64,000 nt of DNA, taken from DATFMP01 sp035266845 (GTDB lineage: Bacteria > SAR324 > JACQKK01). Positions within the stretch are counted from its first letter, which is position 1; every line of letters begins with the position of its first letter. The position numbers and the translations under genes were made by a program. The notes under the pieces are model-generated. The model searched no databases. It had not been told where the DNA came from and saw only the letters and a list, made by a program, of their open reading frames with translations. Positions 43,438-52,306 of the stretch are shown piece by piece. The stretch is from assembly GCA_035266845.1 (NCBI GenBank), contig DATFMP010000018.1, positions 17,449-81,448 of the forward strand. Reading direction: 5' to 3'.

Positions 43438-44769
43438 CTAGTCCCCCTCGAACGAGCTCGGCAGGAGATTGAAGGGCAGCAGGCGGATCAGGACGGGTAG
43501 AATCAGGCTGCCCCCGGGCAGGGCGAAGATCGCCAGGGCCGGGATCGTCTTGAGGACATCCAGCAGTTGCTGCCGCACCTTGCGCTTCTCCTCCCCGCTG
43601 AGTGGCGTGTGGGTGGACTTCATCAGCAGGCTGTACAGCTCCTGCGTTTCGCGAATCTCTTGCACGATGCGATGCAGGTTGCGGCGAATCGCCACCTGCG
43701 CCCCCATGCGCAGATGGTCGCTGACGTTGAGCAACGCCGGGCGATCCTGGAAGATGCGCAACTGCGCTTCCTGGTGCAGAATGAACACCTCCAGTGCCAG
43801 CTGGCTTTGGCTCAACTCTTCGTTCCACAACTCCAGCATCTCCACAACCTCTTTAAGGAAGGTTTCCTCCTCGGGGCTGAGGTCGCGATCCACCAGAATG
43901 GTCATCAGCACGGCATCGAGCATGAAGCGCCGTACGAGCCAGGGCATCTGGGGAATCTCGATGCCATCCAGCACCAGCCCCTGGGCCAGCGCCGCACGCA
44001 GCGCCGCCACGCGGTCCGCAGGGAGGCTGGACGAGCGGATGAACCAGGCAATGAGCCGCTGCTCGGCGCGCCCGATGCCCTCGCTCGCGGCCGCCGCGGC
44101 GATCATGAGGCGGATCAGCAACTCGCGTTGCGTGCGCTGGCGCCGGGCCAGTTCCCGCTGGTGTTCCTCCGCCGCGTCCGGGTCCACCAACATGCGCCGC
44201 TGCCAGGCCATGGCGTAGTACAGGTCGAGGAACAGGAAGCTATTGTAGTAGTTCCCCGGAAGCCGCAGCAGCTCCGTGCCCATCCCAATGCGTTCGCGCA
44301 GGGCCCGCTCCAGCAGCGCGTTCGCATCGCGACGCCCAGGCAGCGAGACCCAGCGCGGCAGGGCCACGCGCGCAGCGGGCCGGTCGCCATCCCTGTGAGT
44401 GAAGTAGGCCGCCGCCAACTGGAGGGCCGGCTGGAAGTGCTCTGCCTCGTCGGCGAGGCCCGCCAGCAGGTAGTGCCGGTCCGCCACAAGGCAGGCGAAC
44501 AGGCTGTCCAGGAAGATCAGGTGCACCCGCTCGGTCACGCCCATGTAGGCGGCACCGGGGTACTCCTGGTCGGGAAATGGCAGACCGATGGGAAAGCCGT
44601 ACAGCAGGCCGGTGGGCTGCAGGAAGTAATAGATCGCCTCGTCCAGCTCGTGGTGGATGCCGGTATCCTCCAGCACCCGCACGCCCGTGGACGGCAATTC
44701 GTTCGCAAATGGATGGGTAGCGCGGTACCCCAGATACCGCTGCAGCCACCCGGACTTTTCGAAGTTCAT
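43438..44769 (-). CDS. LETM1-like domain protein, membrane-associated
   Basis: A 443-residue protein. The C-terminal part (SGEEKRKVRQQLLDVLKTIP, ALAIFALPGGSLILPVLIRL, LPFNLLPSSF) matches the ribosome-binding-like domain of LETM1 proteins, best known from mitochondria where it is linked to ion exchange and ribosome binding. The N-terminal 300 residues are helical (a region near 225-320 looks TerB-like: RLMIAAAAASEGIGRAEQRL, LSPEEETFLKEVVEML) and I do not recognise a named family. The ATG at 44769 has AGGAGGG some 15 bases upstream; an ATG at 44838 adds 23 residues without a ribosome site. Bacterial function unknown. Confidence 0.6.
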   Translation of the reverse strand: MNFEKSGWLQRYLGYRATHPFANELPSTGVRVLEDTGIHHELDEAIYYFLQPTGLLYGFPIGLPFPDQEYPGAAYMGVTERVHLIFLDSLFACLVADRHYLLAGLADEAEHFQPALQLAAAYFTHRDGDRPAARVALPRWVSLPGRRDANALLERALRERIGMGTELLRLPGNYYNSFLFLDLYYAMAWQRRMLVDPDAAEEHQRELARRQRTQRELLIRLMIAAAAASEGIGRAEQRLIAWFIRSSSLPADRVAALRAALAQGLVLDGIEIPQMPWLVRRFMLDAVLMTILVDRDLSPEEETFLKEVVEMLELWNEELSQSQLALEVFILHQEAQLRIFQDRPALLNVSDHLRMGAQVAIRRNLHRIVQEIRETQELYSLLMKSTHTPLSGEEKRKVRQQLLDVLKTIPALAIFALPGGSLILPVLIRLLPFNLLPSSFEGD

Positions 44770-44831
44770 GTGCGCCGGCCAACCCCCTCCTGCCACGCGC
44801 GGCTCGCCGGAGTCCCCCAAGAGCCGCCAGC

Positions 44832-44860
44832 CTTCCATTCAACATGACATGATCTATAAT
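44832..44860 (+). promoter_or_regulatory. Candidate promoter for folC
   Basis: A consensus TATAAT (44855-44860) preceded after 17 bases by a weak CTTCCA. It lies 53 bases before the folC ATG, between folC and the divergent LETM1-like gene. Confidence 0.4.
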
Positions 44861-44913
44861 GCGTCGCAAAGACGCGCCATTGTTCTGCCACACCTCCCCC
44901 TGCGCCGACCTCC

Positions 44914-46356
44914 ATGACCGTCGCTGCCCGCAGCTATCCATCGTTCCTTGAACGCCTGCGCGCCTACGAGCGTTACGAGCCCCTGCCGCGCAGCCGGGGC
45001 CCGGAGAAGTTGGACGCCGTGCGGCGACTGGCCGCGGAGCTGGGGCACCCGGAGCGCACCGGGCGCGTGGTGCACGTGGCGGGCACCAACGGCAAGGGCA
45101 TGACCGCCGCCATGATCGCGCGGCTGTTGGAGCATGCCGGGCACCGCAGCGGGCTGTACACGTCGCCGCACGTGGTGGACGTGCGCGAGCGTATCACGCT
45201 GGATGGGGCACCCATCGCCGAGGCCGCCTTCGCCGAGGCCGGCCATGCCGTGCTCGACATAGCGGACCGCCTGCGCGGTGGTCTGCACTTCTCCTACTTC
45301 GATCTGCTGACCCTCATCGCCTGGGTCGCCTTCCGCCACGCGGGCGTGGAGTGGGTGGTGCTGGAGACCGGGCTGGGCGGGCTCTCGGACGCCACCAACA
45401 TCGGGCCCAAGGAACTGTGCGTGCTGACCCGCATCGGCATGGATCACATGCACGTGCTGGGGGACACGCTGGAGGCCATTGCCACGCAGAAGCTGGGCAT
45501 CGTGCCACCCGGCGTGCCGGCAGTGCTGGCAGAGCAGGCCCCGAGCCTCGCGCCCTGGCTGCGCGAGCGTCTGGCGGCCCAGGGTAGCCCCGTGCGTGAC
45601 ACCGCGGAAATCGCGCTCGCTCCTTGCGCGGACGACCCCGATGCCGCGGAGGCGCGGTGGCCGGGCGCCGCCCCGCTGCGGGTGACGTTGCCGGGCCAGG
45701 GCTGGCAACTCACGACACCCCGGCTGACCTGTGCAGCCACGGCGCTGGCCGCTGGCGAGCTGTTGCTGGGCGAGGCGAGTGCCGGAGCCGGGCCCGGGGC
45801 GGACGAGGAGCGTGCTCGGCGCTTGCGCTCCGTGCTCACGGTTCACCTGCCCGGCCGCCTGGAATTGCGCCGGCACCAGACCGTACGGGGTCACGCCGGG
45901 CCATCGCTGGAGCGGGTGGTGCTGGACGGAGGCCACAACGCTGAGGCCCTCGCGGCCCTGCACGCACAGCTGGTTCGCTGGGATGTCGGAGACTACACGC
46001 TGATCCTCAGCCTGCAGCGCGACAAGCTGGTGGCAGCCCTGCGCGAGCCGCTGGGCGCACTGCTGCGGGATGCCGCACGGGTGCTGGCCCTGGCGCCGCA
46101 AACGGCCCGAGCGCCGAGCCACGAGGAATTGCGGGGTTACCTGCAGGCGCTGCTGCCGCCGGGCCGCGCGATCACAGTGGAGACCGTACCGGATGCCCCA
46201 GCCGCGCTGGCCGTCGCCCTGGAGACCCCAGCCCGACCGCTGGTCGTCACCGGTTCGTTCTGGATGCTCGGCGACGTGATGCGGCTGCTGGACGATGCCG
46301 GGGCCACCGACCATCCGGCCCCGGATGCCGCCGCGGCGTCCAAGGCCACACCATGA
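44914..46356 (+). CDS. folC: Folylpolyglutamate/dihydrofolate synthase
   Basis: A 480-residue Mur-ligase-fold enzyme adding glutamate to dihydropteroate and folates. Visible are the ATP loop GTNGKGMTAAMIA (residues 57-69), TSPHVVDVRERITLDG, the Mg site in LETGLGGLSDATN, IGMDHMHVLGDT and, after the domain junction, VVLDGGHNAEALAAL. It is somewhat longer than usual owing to an Ala-rich insertion near residue 290. ATG at 44914. The stop overlaps an ATG of the next frame and the epoxide hydrolase starts 11 bases downstream. accD or dedD, usual folC neighbours in proteobacteria, are absent. Confidence 0.93.
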   Translation: MTVAARSYPSFLERLRAYERYEPLPRSRGPEKLDAVRRLAAELGHPERTGRVVHVAGTNGKGMTAAMIARLLEHAGHRSGLYTSPHVVDVRERITLDGAPIAEAAFAEAGHAVLDIADRLRGGLHFSYFDLLTLIAWVAFRHAGVEWVVLETGLGGLSDATNIGPKELCVLTRIGMDHMHVLGDTLEAIATQKLGIVPPGVPAVLAEQAPSLAPWLRERLAAQGSPVRDTAEIALAPCADDPDAAEARWPGAAPLRVTLPGQGWQLTTPRLTCAATALAAGELLLGEASAGAGPGADEERARRLRSVLTVHLPGRLELRRHQTVRGHAGPSLERVVLDGGHNAEALAALHAQLVRWDVGDYTLILSLQRDKLVAALREPLGALLRDAARVLALAPQTARAPSHEELRGYLQALLPPGRAITVETVPDAPAALAVALETPARPLVVTGSFWMLGDVMRLLDDAGATDHPAPDAAAASKATP

Positions 46357-46367
46357 GGAGTGCCGCC

Positions 46368-47510
46368 ATGCCCGAAGCCTTCCGCATCGACGTGCCCGAC
46401 GCCGTGCTGACCGACCTGCGCGAGCGACTGGCACGGGCCCGCTGGCCGGACTATCTGCCCGCCTACGGCTGGCAGCAAGGCACGGAGCCGGGCTACCTGA
46501 GCGGGCTGGTGGAATACTGGCGCACGGCCTTCGACTGGCGGGTCCAGGAGGCGCGGCTGAACGGCTTTCCGCAGTTCATGGCGGACGCGGGCGAACAACG
46601 GCTGCACTTCATCCACGCACGATCGCCCCACCCCGAGGCGCGACCGTTGCTGGTCGTGCACGGCTGGCCCGGCTCCGTGGCCGAGTTCTGCAAGCTGATC
46701 CCCCTGCTCACCGAGCCGGAAGCCCATGGTGGGCGCGCGGCGGACGCCTTCCACGTGATTGCCCCCAGCCTGCCGGGCTATGCCTTCTCCCCGGCTCCGC
46801 AGGCCCCCGGCGCAGGTGCGCGCAGCATTGCCGCCCGGCTGCACACTCTGATGAACGACGTGCTGGGCTATTCCCGTTACTGGGCGCAGGGCGGCGACTG
46901 GGGCAGCGTGGTCACGTCCTGGCTGGCCTACGACCAGCCGCGCGCCGTGGCGGGGCTGCACCTGAACATGGCCGGACTGCGCCCCACGTTGGCGCCAAAC
47001 GACCCGCCACCGCGCGAAGAGGAGCGCGCCTTCCTGGCCGCATCGCGCGCCAGGCGACACGAGGACATGGCGTACATGGCGATCCAGGGCACGCGGCCGC
47101 AAACCCTCGGCTATGCCCTCAACGATTCGCCGCTCGGGCTGGCCGCCTGGCTGGTGGAGAAGTACCGGGCCTGGAGCGACTGCGGCGGAGAGCTCGAGCG
47201 CAGCTTCACCCGGGACGAACTGCTGACGCAGGTCACGCTGTATTGGGTAACCGGCTGCATCACGTCATCCATGCGGCTCTACTACGAGCAACGCCACGGC
47301 GAAGCGGGGCTGCCGGCCGGGGAACGCGTGGAGGTACCCACCGCCTTCGCCGACTTTCCGGCGGAGATCCTGCGCCAGCCGCGCGCATGGGTCGAGCGCT
47401 CCTATCGCATCGTACGCTGGACTGAGATGCCGCGGGGCGGGCACTTCGCGGCCCTGGAGGAGCCGGAACTGCTGGCGGCGGACATTCGCGCCGCCTTCGC
47501 GACAGCGTAG
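46368..47510 (+). CDS. Epoxide hydrolase (alpha/beta-hydrolase with EHN domain)
   Basis: A 380-residue enzyme. The N-terminal EHN domain (FRIDVPDAVLTDLRERLARA, LVEYWRTAFDWRVQEARLN) precedes the hydrolase core with the oxyanion turn HGWPGSVAEF, nucleophile Asp in QGGDWGSVV and catalytic His in GGHFAALEEPE. Hydrolyses epoxides to diols in related microsomal-type enzymes. The ATG at 46368 has GAGGAG 8 bases upstream; an ATG at 46353, overlapping the folC stop, lacks one. No signal peptide. Convergent with the histidine kinase gene. Confidence 0.9.
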   Translation: MPEAFRIDVPDAVLTDLRERLARARWPDYLPAYGWQQGTEPGYLSGLVEYWRTAFDWRVQEARLNGFPQFMADAGEQRLHFIHARSPHPEARPLLVVHGWPGSVAEFCKLIPLLTEPEAHGGRAADAFHVIAPSLPGYAFSPAPQAPGAGARSIAARLHTLMNDVLGYSRYWAQGGDWGSVVTSWLAYDQPRAVAGLHLNMAGLRPTLAPNDPPPREEERAFLAASRARRHEDMAYMAIQGTRPQTLGYALNDSPLGLAAWLVEKYRAWSDCGGELERSFTRDELLTQVTLYWVTGCITSSMRLYYEQRHGEAGLPAGERVEVPTAFADFPAEILRQPRAWVERSYRIVRWTEMPRGGHFAALEEPELLAADIRAAFATA

Positions 47511-47557
47511 TCGGCCTCATAGGTGGGCTTGGAGCGGGCCGGCAGCACCCAGGTGGA

Positions 47558-48760
47558 TCAGTCGGCGCGGCGGGTGCGCACCCGCCGCGGGGGCGGTGTG
47601 GCAAGAGCACCGCTCTTGCTGGCGCCCGGCGCAATGGTGAAGCGGAAGGTGGAGCCCTCACCGGGTTTGCTCTCCACCCAGATGCAGCCGCCGTGCAGCG
47701 ACACGATCTCCTTGGCGATGGCGAGACCCAGACCACGCCCGCCCGCGTGTGAGGCGAACATCACGAAGGCTTCCGCAACCTCCTCTGGCGTCATGCCGGG
47801 CCCCTGATCGCGCACCTCGAAGGTGAGCTTGTCCCTGGCGGCGCGGGCGCTGACGCGCACGGTGCTGCCGGGCGCCGAGAACTTGACCGCGTTGACGACC
47901 AGGTTGTGCAGCACCTGCTCCACGCGCATGCGGTCGAGGGCATAGGGCTTGGCGTTGCGGGGCTGCACCACGTCGACACGCACGCCGTGGGGCTCCGCGA
48001 AACCACGCAAACGCTCGGCTACAGCACCCAGTAAATCGCCCAGCGTCACGGGCTCGTACCGCAATGTCGGTCGCCCGTGCTGCAACACGGCCAGATCCAG
48101 CAGGCCGTCCGTCAAGGCCAGCATCCACTCACCGTTGCTGCGCATGCGTTCCAGCAGATCGCGGGCCTCCGGGTCAAGTTGGCGCGCGTCTTCCAGCAGT
48201 AGCCCCGCATAGCTGTTGTTGATGCCGAGAGGCGTACGCAGATCGTGCGCCATCACCTTCACCCAGTCTTCACGCAGGTGGATGCCGTCGCCCGGCGTGG
48301 CGCTGATCCAGGGCTGGGCGGCATCGTGCACGGCACCCGGGCCCCCGCCAGGCGAGGCCGGGTAGGATGGCCGCTGCTCGCGCTGGGCAATGCGATCAAA
48401 GGCGCCGTGAATTGCATTGCGCAGTTCCGCCCGCGAGGAATCCTCCGCCAGGATGCGCGCGACGTCGCCCAACTCCAGGCCCTGGCAACCGCGGGCGAGC
48501 GCCCGATCGGTCGTGAAGAGAATTGCGTTGAGGCCTGCGCGAGCCGCCTGGATCGCACCCAGCATGCCCGCCGCGACGGCAGTGGAAGCGAGCAGCAATC
48601 GCAGATCCGGATGGGCCTCAAGAGCTCGGCGCCCATCAGCCAGCGTGCTGGCCAGAAACAGGTCGCAGGCATCCACATTCGCCTCGACAACCTTGTCGAA
48701 CAGCGCCGCATCTCCCAAAATCAGCAACTTGCGTCGCGGTACAGCCGCGGACCTCGTCAT
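47558..48760 (-). CDS. Sensor histidine kinase, soluble, with a degenerate receiver-like N-terminus
   Basis: A 400-residue kinase. The N-terminal 120 residues (RKLLILGDAALFDKVVEANV, PDLRLLLASTAVAAGMLGAI) follow the pattern of a receiver domain but lack the phospho-accepting Asp. The H-box is KVMAHDLRTPLG with His 172, the N-box NLVVNAVKFS, G1 DQGPGM and G2 GGRGLGLAI. There is no membrane helix, so the signal is intracellular or protein-borne. The C-terminus is a basic tail (PPPRRVRTRRAD). No response-regulator gene adjoins it. ATG at 48760 with GGGAGA upstream. Confidence 0.88.
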   Translation of the reverse strand: MTRSAAVPRRKLLILGDAALFDKVVEANVDACDLFLASTLADGRRALEAHPDLRLLLASTAVAAGMLGAIQAARAGLNAILFTTDRALARGCQGLELGDVARILAEDSSRAELRNAIHGAFDRIAQREQRPSYPASPGGGPGAVHDAAQPWISATPGDGIHLREDWVKVMAHDLRTPLGINNSYAGLLLEDARQLDPEARDLLERMRSNGEWMLALTDGLLDLAVLQHGRPTLRYEPVTLGDLLGAVAERLRGFAEPHGVRVDVVQPRNAKPYALDRMRVEQVLHNLVVNAVKFSAPGSTVRVSARAARDKLTFEVRDQGPGMTPEEVAEAFVMFASHAGGRGLGLAIAKEIVSLHGGCIWVESKPGEGSTFRFTIAPGASKSGALATPPPRRVRTRRAD

Positions 48761-49356
48761 GATGGCGTCTTCGTCTCCCACCACATTTCGCGGCGCCTGG
48801 CACTCCCGTGCCTGGCCACACCTTTCGCCACGGGCGATCCCAATTCCTGCACGCGGGCACCTGCCGCCCCATTTGCCGCGAAACGACCTCCCCGTCGTAC
48901 GGGACCATCCGTAGCATCGTCGATTCGCACCCAACTTATGTGATGAATCATTATCGACTTAGTTAACACGCGTCAATCGGCCGAAGGGCCGCCACGGCCC
49001 AGCCATGTGCTAGGTGCAGAATCGCGTTCGGCGTTGCACACGCTGCGGTCCGGTCCGCCGCGGTGTCCGCTGTGCACAAGCCTGCATGGCGCTACTCACA
49101 ATTCACGTCCAACATGTTGAACGCCGATCACCCCATTCGGTTGCGTGGCTCACTAAACCTTTGTTGCGAAGGAGTAAGACCAAGTATTGCCTATATATTT
49201 GCGTTGGTATGTTTTCATGACAGTGGAGCAGCATATCCGTCTGCCAAACGGGCGTCGAAGCGGAGGGCTTGCTCCGGTAACGCCATGCCGATAGGCTTTA
49301 AAGAGCCGCTTGGCACCTCACCGATGGCTGCACTTCCGGAGCGCTCCCGCACCGAC
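48761..49356. other. Divergent regulatory region, AT-rich, no gene seen
   Basis: About 500-600 bases between the histidine kinase and pgeF. Positions 48930-48980 and 49150-49210 are AT-rich. For the kinase, TTGACG (48976-48971) and GATAAT (48955-48950) on the minus strand are spaced by only 15 bases around a GTTAAC palindrome, a weak candidate promoter. On the plus strand TATATA at 49192 lacks a good -35. Confidence 0.35.
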
Positions 49357-50178
49357 ATGCCCCATACTCCACCCACCAAGAGCCGCTCTGCCCGGCAGCT
49401 ACCTGATTCGTCCGCGCCCGTACTGCTGGAAGCCGAAGTGGCGGGACGTCTGCGCGGGCTCGTGGCGGCCTTCAGCACAGCGCTGCCGCGGGTGCCGGAC
49501 GCCAGGCTCGCGCCGCAACTGCAGCGCTTGGCGGCAGGCCAGTGGGGCCGGGCGCCCGAGGGTATACCCAGACCTCTGCTGCTGCGCCAGACCCACTCTC
49601 CAGACGTGCTCGAACTGAACGACGACGAATCCTTGCCGGGCAAGGGCTCGCCCTCCGCGGATGGCGCGGCGAGCGTCCTCGGCCCGGCGCGGCTGCTGGC
49701 AGTGAAGACCGCCGATTGCGTGCCCTTGCTGGCCGTGGATGCGGAACTGGGCCGATATGCCGCACTGCACGCCGGCTGGCGCGGCACCGCGGCGGGTATT
49801 CTGCCGCGCCTGCTGGCGGCGTGGCGCGCGGCGGGCAGCAGCCTGCGGTCCGTTCACCTGGAGCTGGGGCCACACATTCAGGGGTGCTGCTACGAGGTGC
49901 AGGCGGACTGCCTGGCGCAATTCGAACCGGCGGAGTTGCGCGAAGCCGTGCGCGGAGGGCCGGAGCACACGCACCTGCACCTGGCGGCCGTGCTGCGCAC
50001 CCAGGCCCTGGCGGCCGGCGTGCCTCCAGCGCAGGTGCAGGTCTGGACGCACTGCACCTACTGCCACCGCGAGGCGGACGGCACGACCCCCTACGCCAGC
50101 TACCGGCGTGCCAGCCACACCGGCCAGCCCTTCGCCGGCACCAACGTGGGGCTGATCGGCTTGCTCGCGCCACCCTAG
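49357..50178 (+). CDS. pgeF: Polyphenol oxidase/laccase-domain family protein (PgeF/YfiH)
   Basis: A 273-residue protein of the YfiH family, reported in other bacteria as purine nucleoside phosphorylase and as a peptidoglycan-editing factor. The zinc ligands are all present: His in LLRQTHSPDV, Cys in VKTADCVPLLAV and His in AALHAGWRGT; GPHIQGCCYEV follows. The start is uncertain: ATGs at 49285, 49324 and 49357 are in frame and none has a well-placed ribosome site. The shortest gives the normal family length. purC follows 204 bases later. Confidence 0.88.
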   Translation: MPHTPPTKSRSARQLPDSSAPVLLEAEVAGRLRGLVAAFSTALPRVPDARLAPQLQRLAAGQWGRAPEGIPRPLLLRQTHSPDVLELNDDESLPGKGSPSADGAASVLGPARLLAVKTADCVPLLAVDAELGRYAALHAGWRGTAAGILPRLLAAWRAAGSSLRSVHLELGPHIQGCCYEVQADCLAQFEPAELREAVRGGPEHTHLHLAAVLRTQALAAGVPPAQVQVWTHCTYCHREADGTTPYASYRRASHTGQPFAGTNVGLIGLLAPP

Positions 50179-50382
50179 CCGCGGCTGGAGGCGCAAACAG
50201 GTCGACCGTCGGCTGCCAGGCGCGCTGGACAGGCGTCCGGGTCCATGGTCTGATGACACCGCGTTTCCCTGGGGACGCGGCCAGCCGCTTGTGCGAAAAT
50301 GGCTGCTGGGCCCCGGCGCGGGGCACCGACCAATTCGTCGTCGACACGACCCACCTATCGCCATCGGAGGAATGCGGCTGCA

Positions 50383-51393
50383 ATGAAGCTGATCTATGCC
50401 GGAAGCGTCAAGAACCTCTATGCCGCGGATGACCCGGCCCACATCTGGTTCGAGTACACGGACGACTATTCCGTCTTCGACTGGGGCAAGATGCCCGATG
50501 CCATCCCCGGCAAGGGCGAGGCACTCGCGGAACTGGGCGAATGGTTCTTCGAGCGCATCGCCGACCCGGCGGAATGGAAGGCGCTCGGGCTCACCGAAGA
50601 CCCGCAGATTGCTCGCTGGCTGCCCATCCAGCACCACTTCGTGCGGCGGGAGGCCAGCCGGCTGCTGGTGACGCGGGTGGACGTACCCGTGCTGCGGGCG
50701 GACAAGGTGGGCGGCAATCTGGTGTACGACTATGGGTACCCGCCCCAGCCGCGCCAGCTCATCCCGTTGGAGGTACTGTTCCGCTTCGGGGTTCCGGCCG
50801 GCTCCAGCCTGCTGCAACGCAAGGACTGGTATCCGTTCGATATCTACGAGGGTGCGGAGTTTCCCGAACCATTGATCGAGTTCTCCACCAAGCTCGAATC
50901 CAAGGATCGCGTGATCTCCTACCAGGAGGCCGCGCTCATCCTGAAGGGCAACACGGATACGCTGGCGGAGATCTACGGCCGCACCCGTGCCTGCGCGCAC
51001 TTCCTGCACAAAACCTTCGCCCGCCGCGGCCTGAAGCTGTGGGACGGCAAGTTCGAGTGGGCCATGATCGACGGCAAGGTGACGCTGGTGGACAGCATCG
51101 GGCCCGATGAGCTGCGCGTGAGCCAGGGCGATGCCGTGTTCTCCAAGCAGTTCCTGCGCAACTTCTACCTGCCGACCGAGTGGTACAAGGCGGTCCTGAA
51201 AGGCGGCGAAATCGCCAAGAAGCGCGGCACGGAGGACTGGAAGTCCATCGTTCAGGGCGAACTGAAGGCCGAACCCACCGCGCTCTCCAAGCCCTACAAG
51301 GACGCCGCCGAGGCGCTCTATCAGGACTTCCACACGATCATCGTGGGAGGCCAGGATAGCCATCACTTCCAGGAAACATTGAGCCGGCTGTAG
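50383..51393 (+). CDS. purC: SAICAR synthetase (phosphoribosylaminoimidazole-succinocarboxamide synthase), long variant
   Basis: Couples CAIR and aspartate with ATP in purine synthesis. MKLIYAGSVKNLY, YSVFDWGKMPDAIPGKGEAL and KLWDGKFEWAMIDGKVTLVD align with the family. At 336 residues it is about 100 longer than common bacterial PurC, mainly in the middle and C-terminus, and the usual PDSSR signature is PDELR here. ATG at 50383 with CGGAGGAA 10 bases upstream. It may be a divergent but functional PurC or a specialised homologue; a second PurC elsewhere in the genome would decide. Confidence 0.85.
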   Translation: MKLIYAGSVKNLYAADDPAHIWFEYTDDYSVFDWGKMPDAIPGKGEALAELGEWFFERIADPAEWKALGLTEDPQIARWLPIQHHFVRREASRLLVTRVDVPVLRADKVGGNLVYDYGYPPQPRQLIPLEVLFRFGVPAGSSLLQRKDWYPFDIYEGAEFPEPLIEFSTKLESKDRVISYQEAALILKGNTDTLAEIYGRTRACAHFLHKTFARRGLKLWDGKFEWAMIDGKVTLVDSIGPDELRVSQGDAVFSKQFLRNFYLPTEWYKAVLKGGEIAKKRGTEDWKSIVQGELKAEPTALSKPYKDAAEALYQDFHTIIVGGQDSHHFQETLSRL

Positions 51394-51526
51394 GCACGAG
51401 GCTGCCTCGACCGGCGGCCGTCCTTGGTCCCGCGGGCGCGATTGTGTAAACTGGCGCGGACGTCACACCCTGCCGCCCCGCGGGCATCCACCGGGCGGCG
51501 ACCTCCGAACGCCCCCGTCCCTGGCC

Positions 51527-52306
51527 ATGACGCACCCCGCCCCGCGCAGCTACCCGCCCAAGCCCGAGGCCGTATATTTCTACGGCACGTGCTTGGTGGA
51601 CATGCTCTTCCCACAAGCGGGGCTGGCCGCCGTGGAGCTGATCGAGCGCGAGGGCGTGCGCGTGATCTTTCCCCAGGGCCAGAGCTGCTGCGGGCAGCCC
51701 GCCTTCAATTCCGGCTACCGTCGCGAAGCGCGGGCCGTGGCGCGTGCGCAGCTGGCGCTGTTCGCCAAGCCGCTGCCGGTGGTGGTGCCGTCGGGCTCGT
51801 GCGGAGCCATGCTTCACGCACACTACCCGGAGCTGTTCCGGGGCGAGCCGGAACAGGCCGCGGCAGAGGATCTGGCCGCGCGCATATTCGAGTGGAGCGA
51901 CTTCATGGTCAACGTGCTGCGCGTGCGCCTGGAGGATCGCGGGCCGCCCGTGCGCGTGGCCTACCATCCCTCCTGCCACCTGCTGCGCGAGATGGGCGTG
52001 CGGGACGCTCCGCGCCAGCTGCTGGGGGCGCTGGAGCACGTGGAGGTGCTGCCCGTGGCAGACGCGGAGGAATGCTGCGGCTTCGGCGGCACGTTCGCGG
52101 TCAAGATGCCGGGCCTCTCGGAGGCCATGGTAGCGGACAAGTCCCGCGCCGTGCGGGAGAGCGGGGCGGACGTGCTGGTCTCCATGGACGGTGGCTGCCT
52201 GATGAACATCGGCGGTGCACTGGCCCGCTCGGGCGCGCCCACGCGCTGCGTGCCGCTGCCCCAATTCATCGCCGAACGCACCGGGGGAGGCGGCCATGCA
52301 GCCTGA
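51527..52306 (+). CDS. lutA: L-lactate utilisation protein LutA (cysteine-rich Fe-S oxidoreductase)
   Basis: A 259-residue protein with two CCG repeats, SCCGQPAFNSGYRREA and ECCGFGGTFAVKMPGLSE, and a His/Cys-rich middle (YHPSCHLLREMG). Family members form with LutB and LutC an iron-sulfur complex oxidising L-lactate to pyruvate. FYGTCLVDMLFPQAGLA starts the fold. ATG at 51527. The lutB start overlaps its end by 11 bases. Confidence 0.95.
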   Translation: MTHPAPRSYPPKPEAVYFYGTCLVDMLFPQAGLAAVELIEREGVRVIFPQGQSCCGQPAFNSGYRREARAVARAQLALFAKPLPVVVPSGSCGAMLHAHYPELFRGEPEQAAAEDLAARIFEWSDFMVNVLRVRLEDRGPPVRVAYHPSCHLLREMGVRDAPRQLLGALEHVEVLPVADAEECCGFGGTFAVKMPGLSEAMVADKSRAVRESGADVLVSMDGGCLMNIGGALARSGAPTRCVPLPQFIAERTGGGGHAA

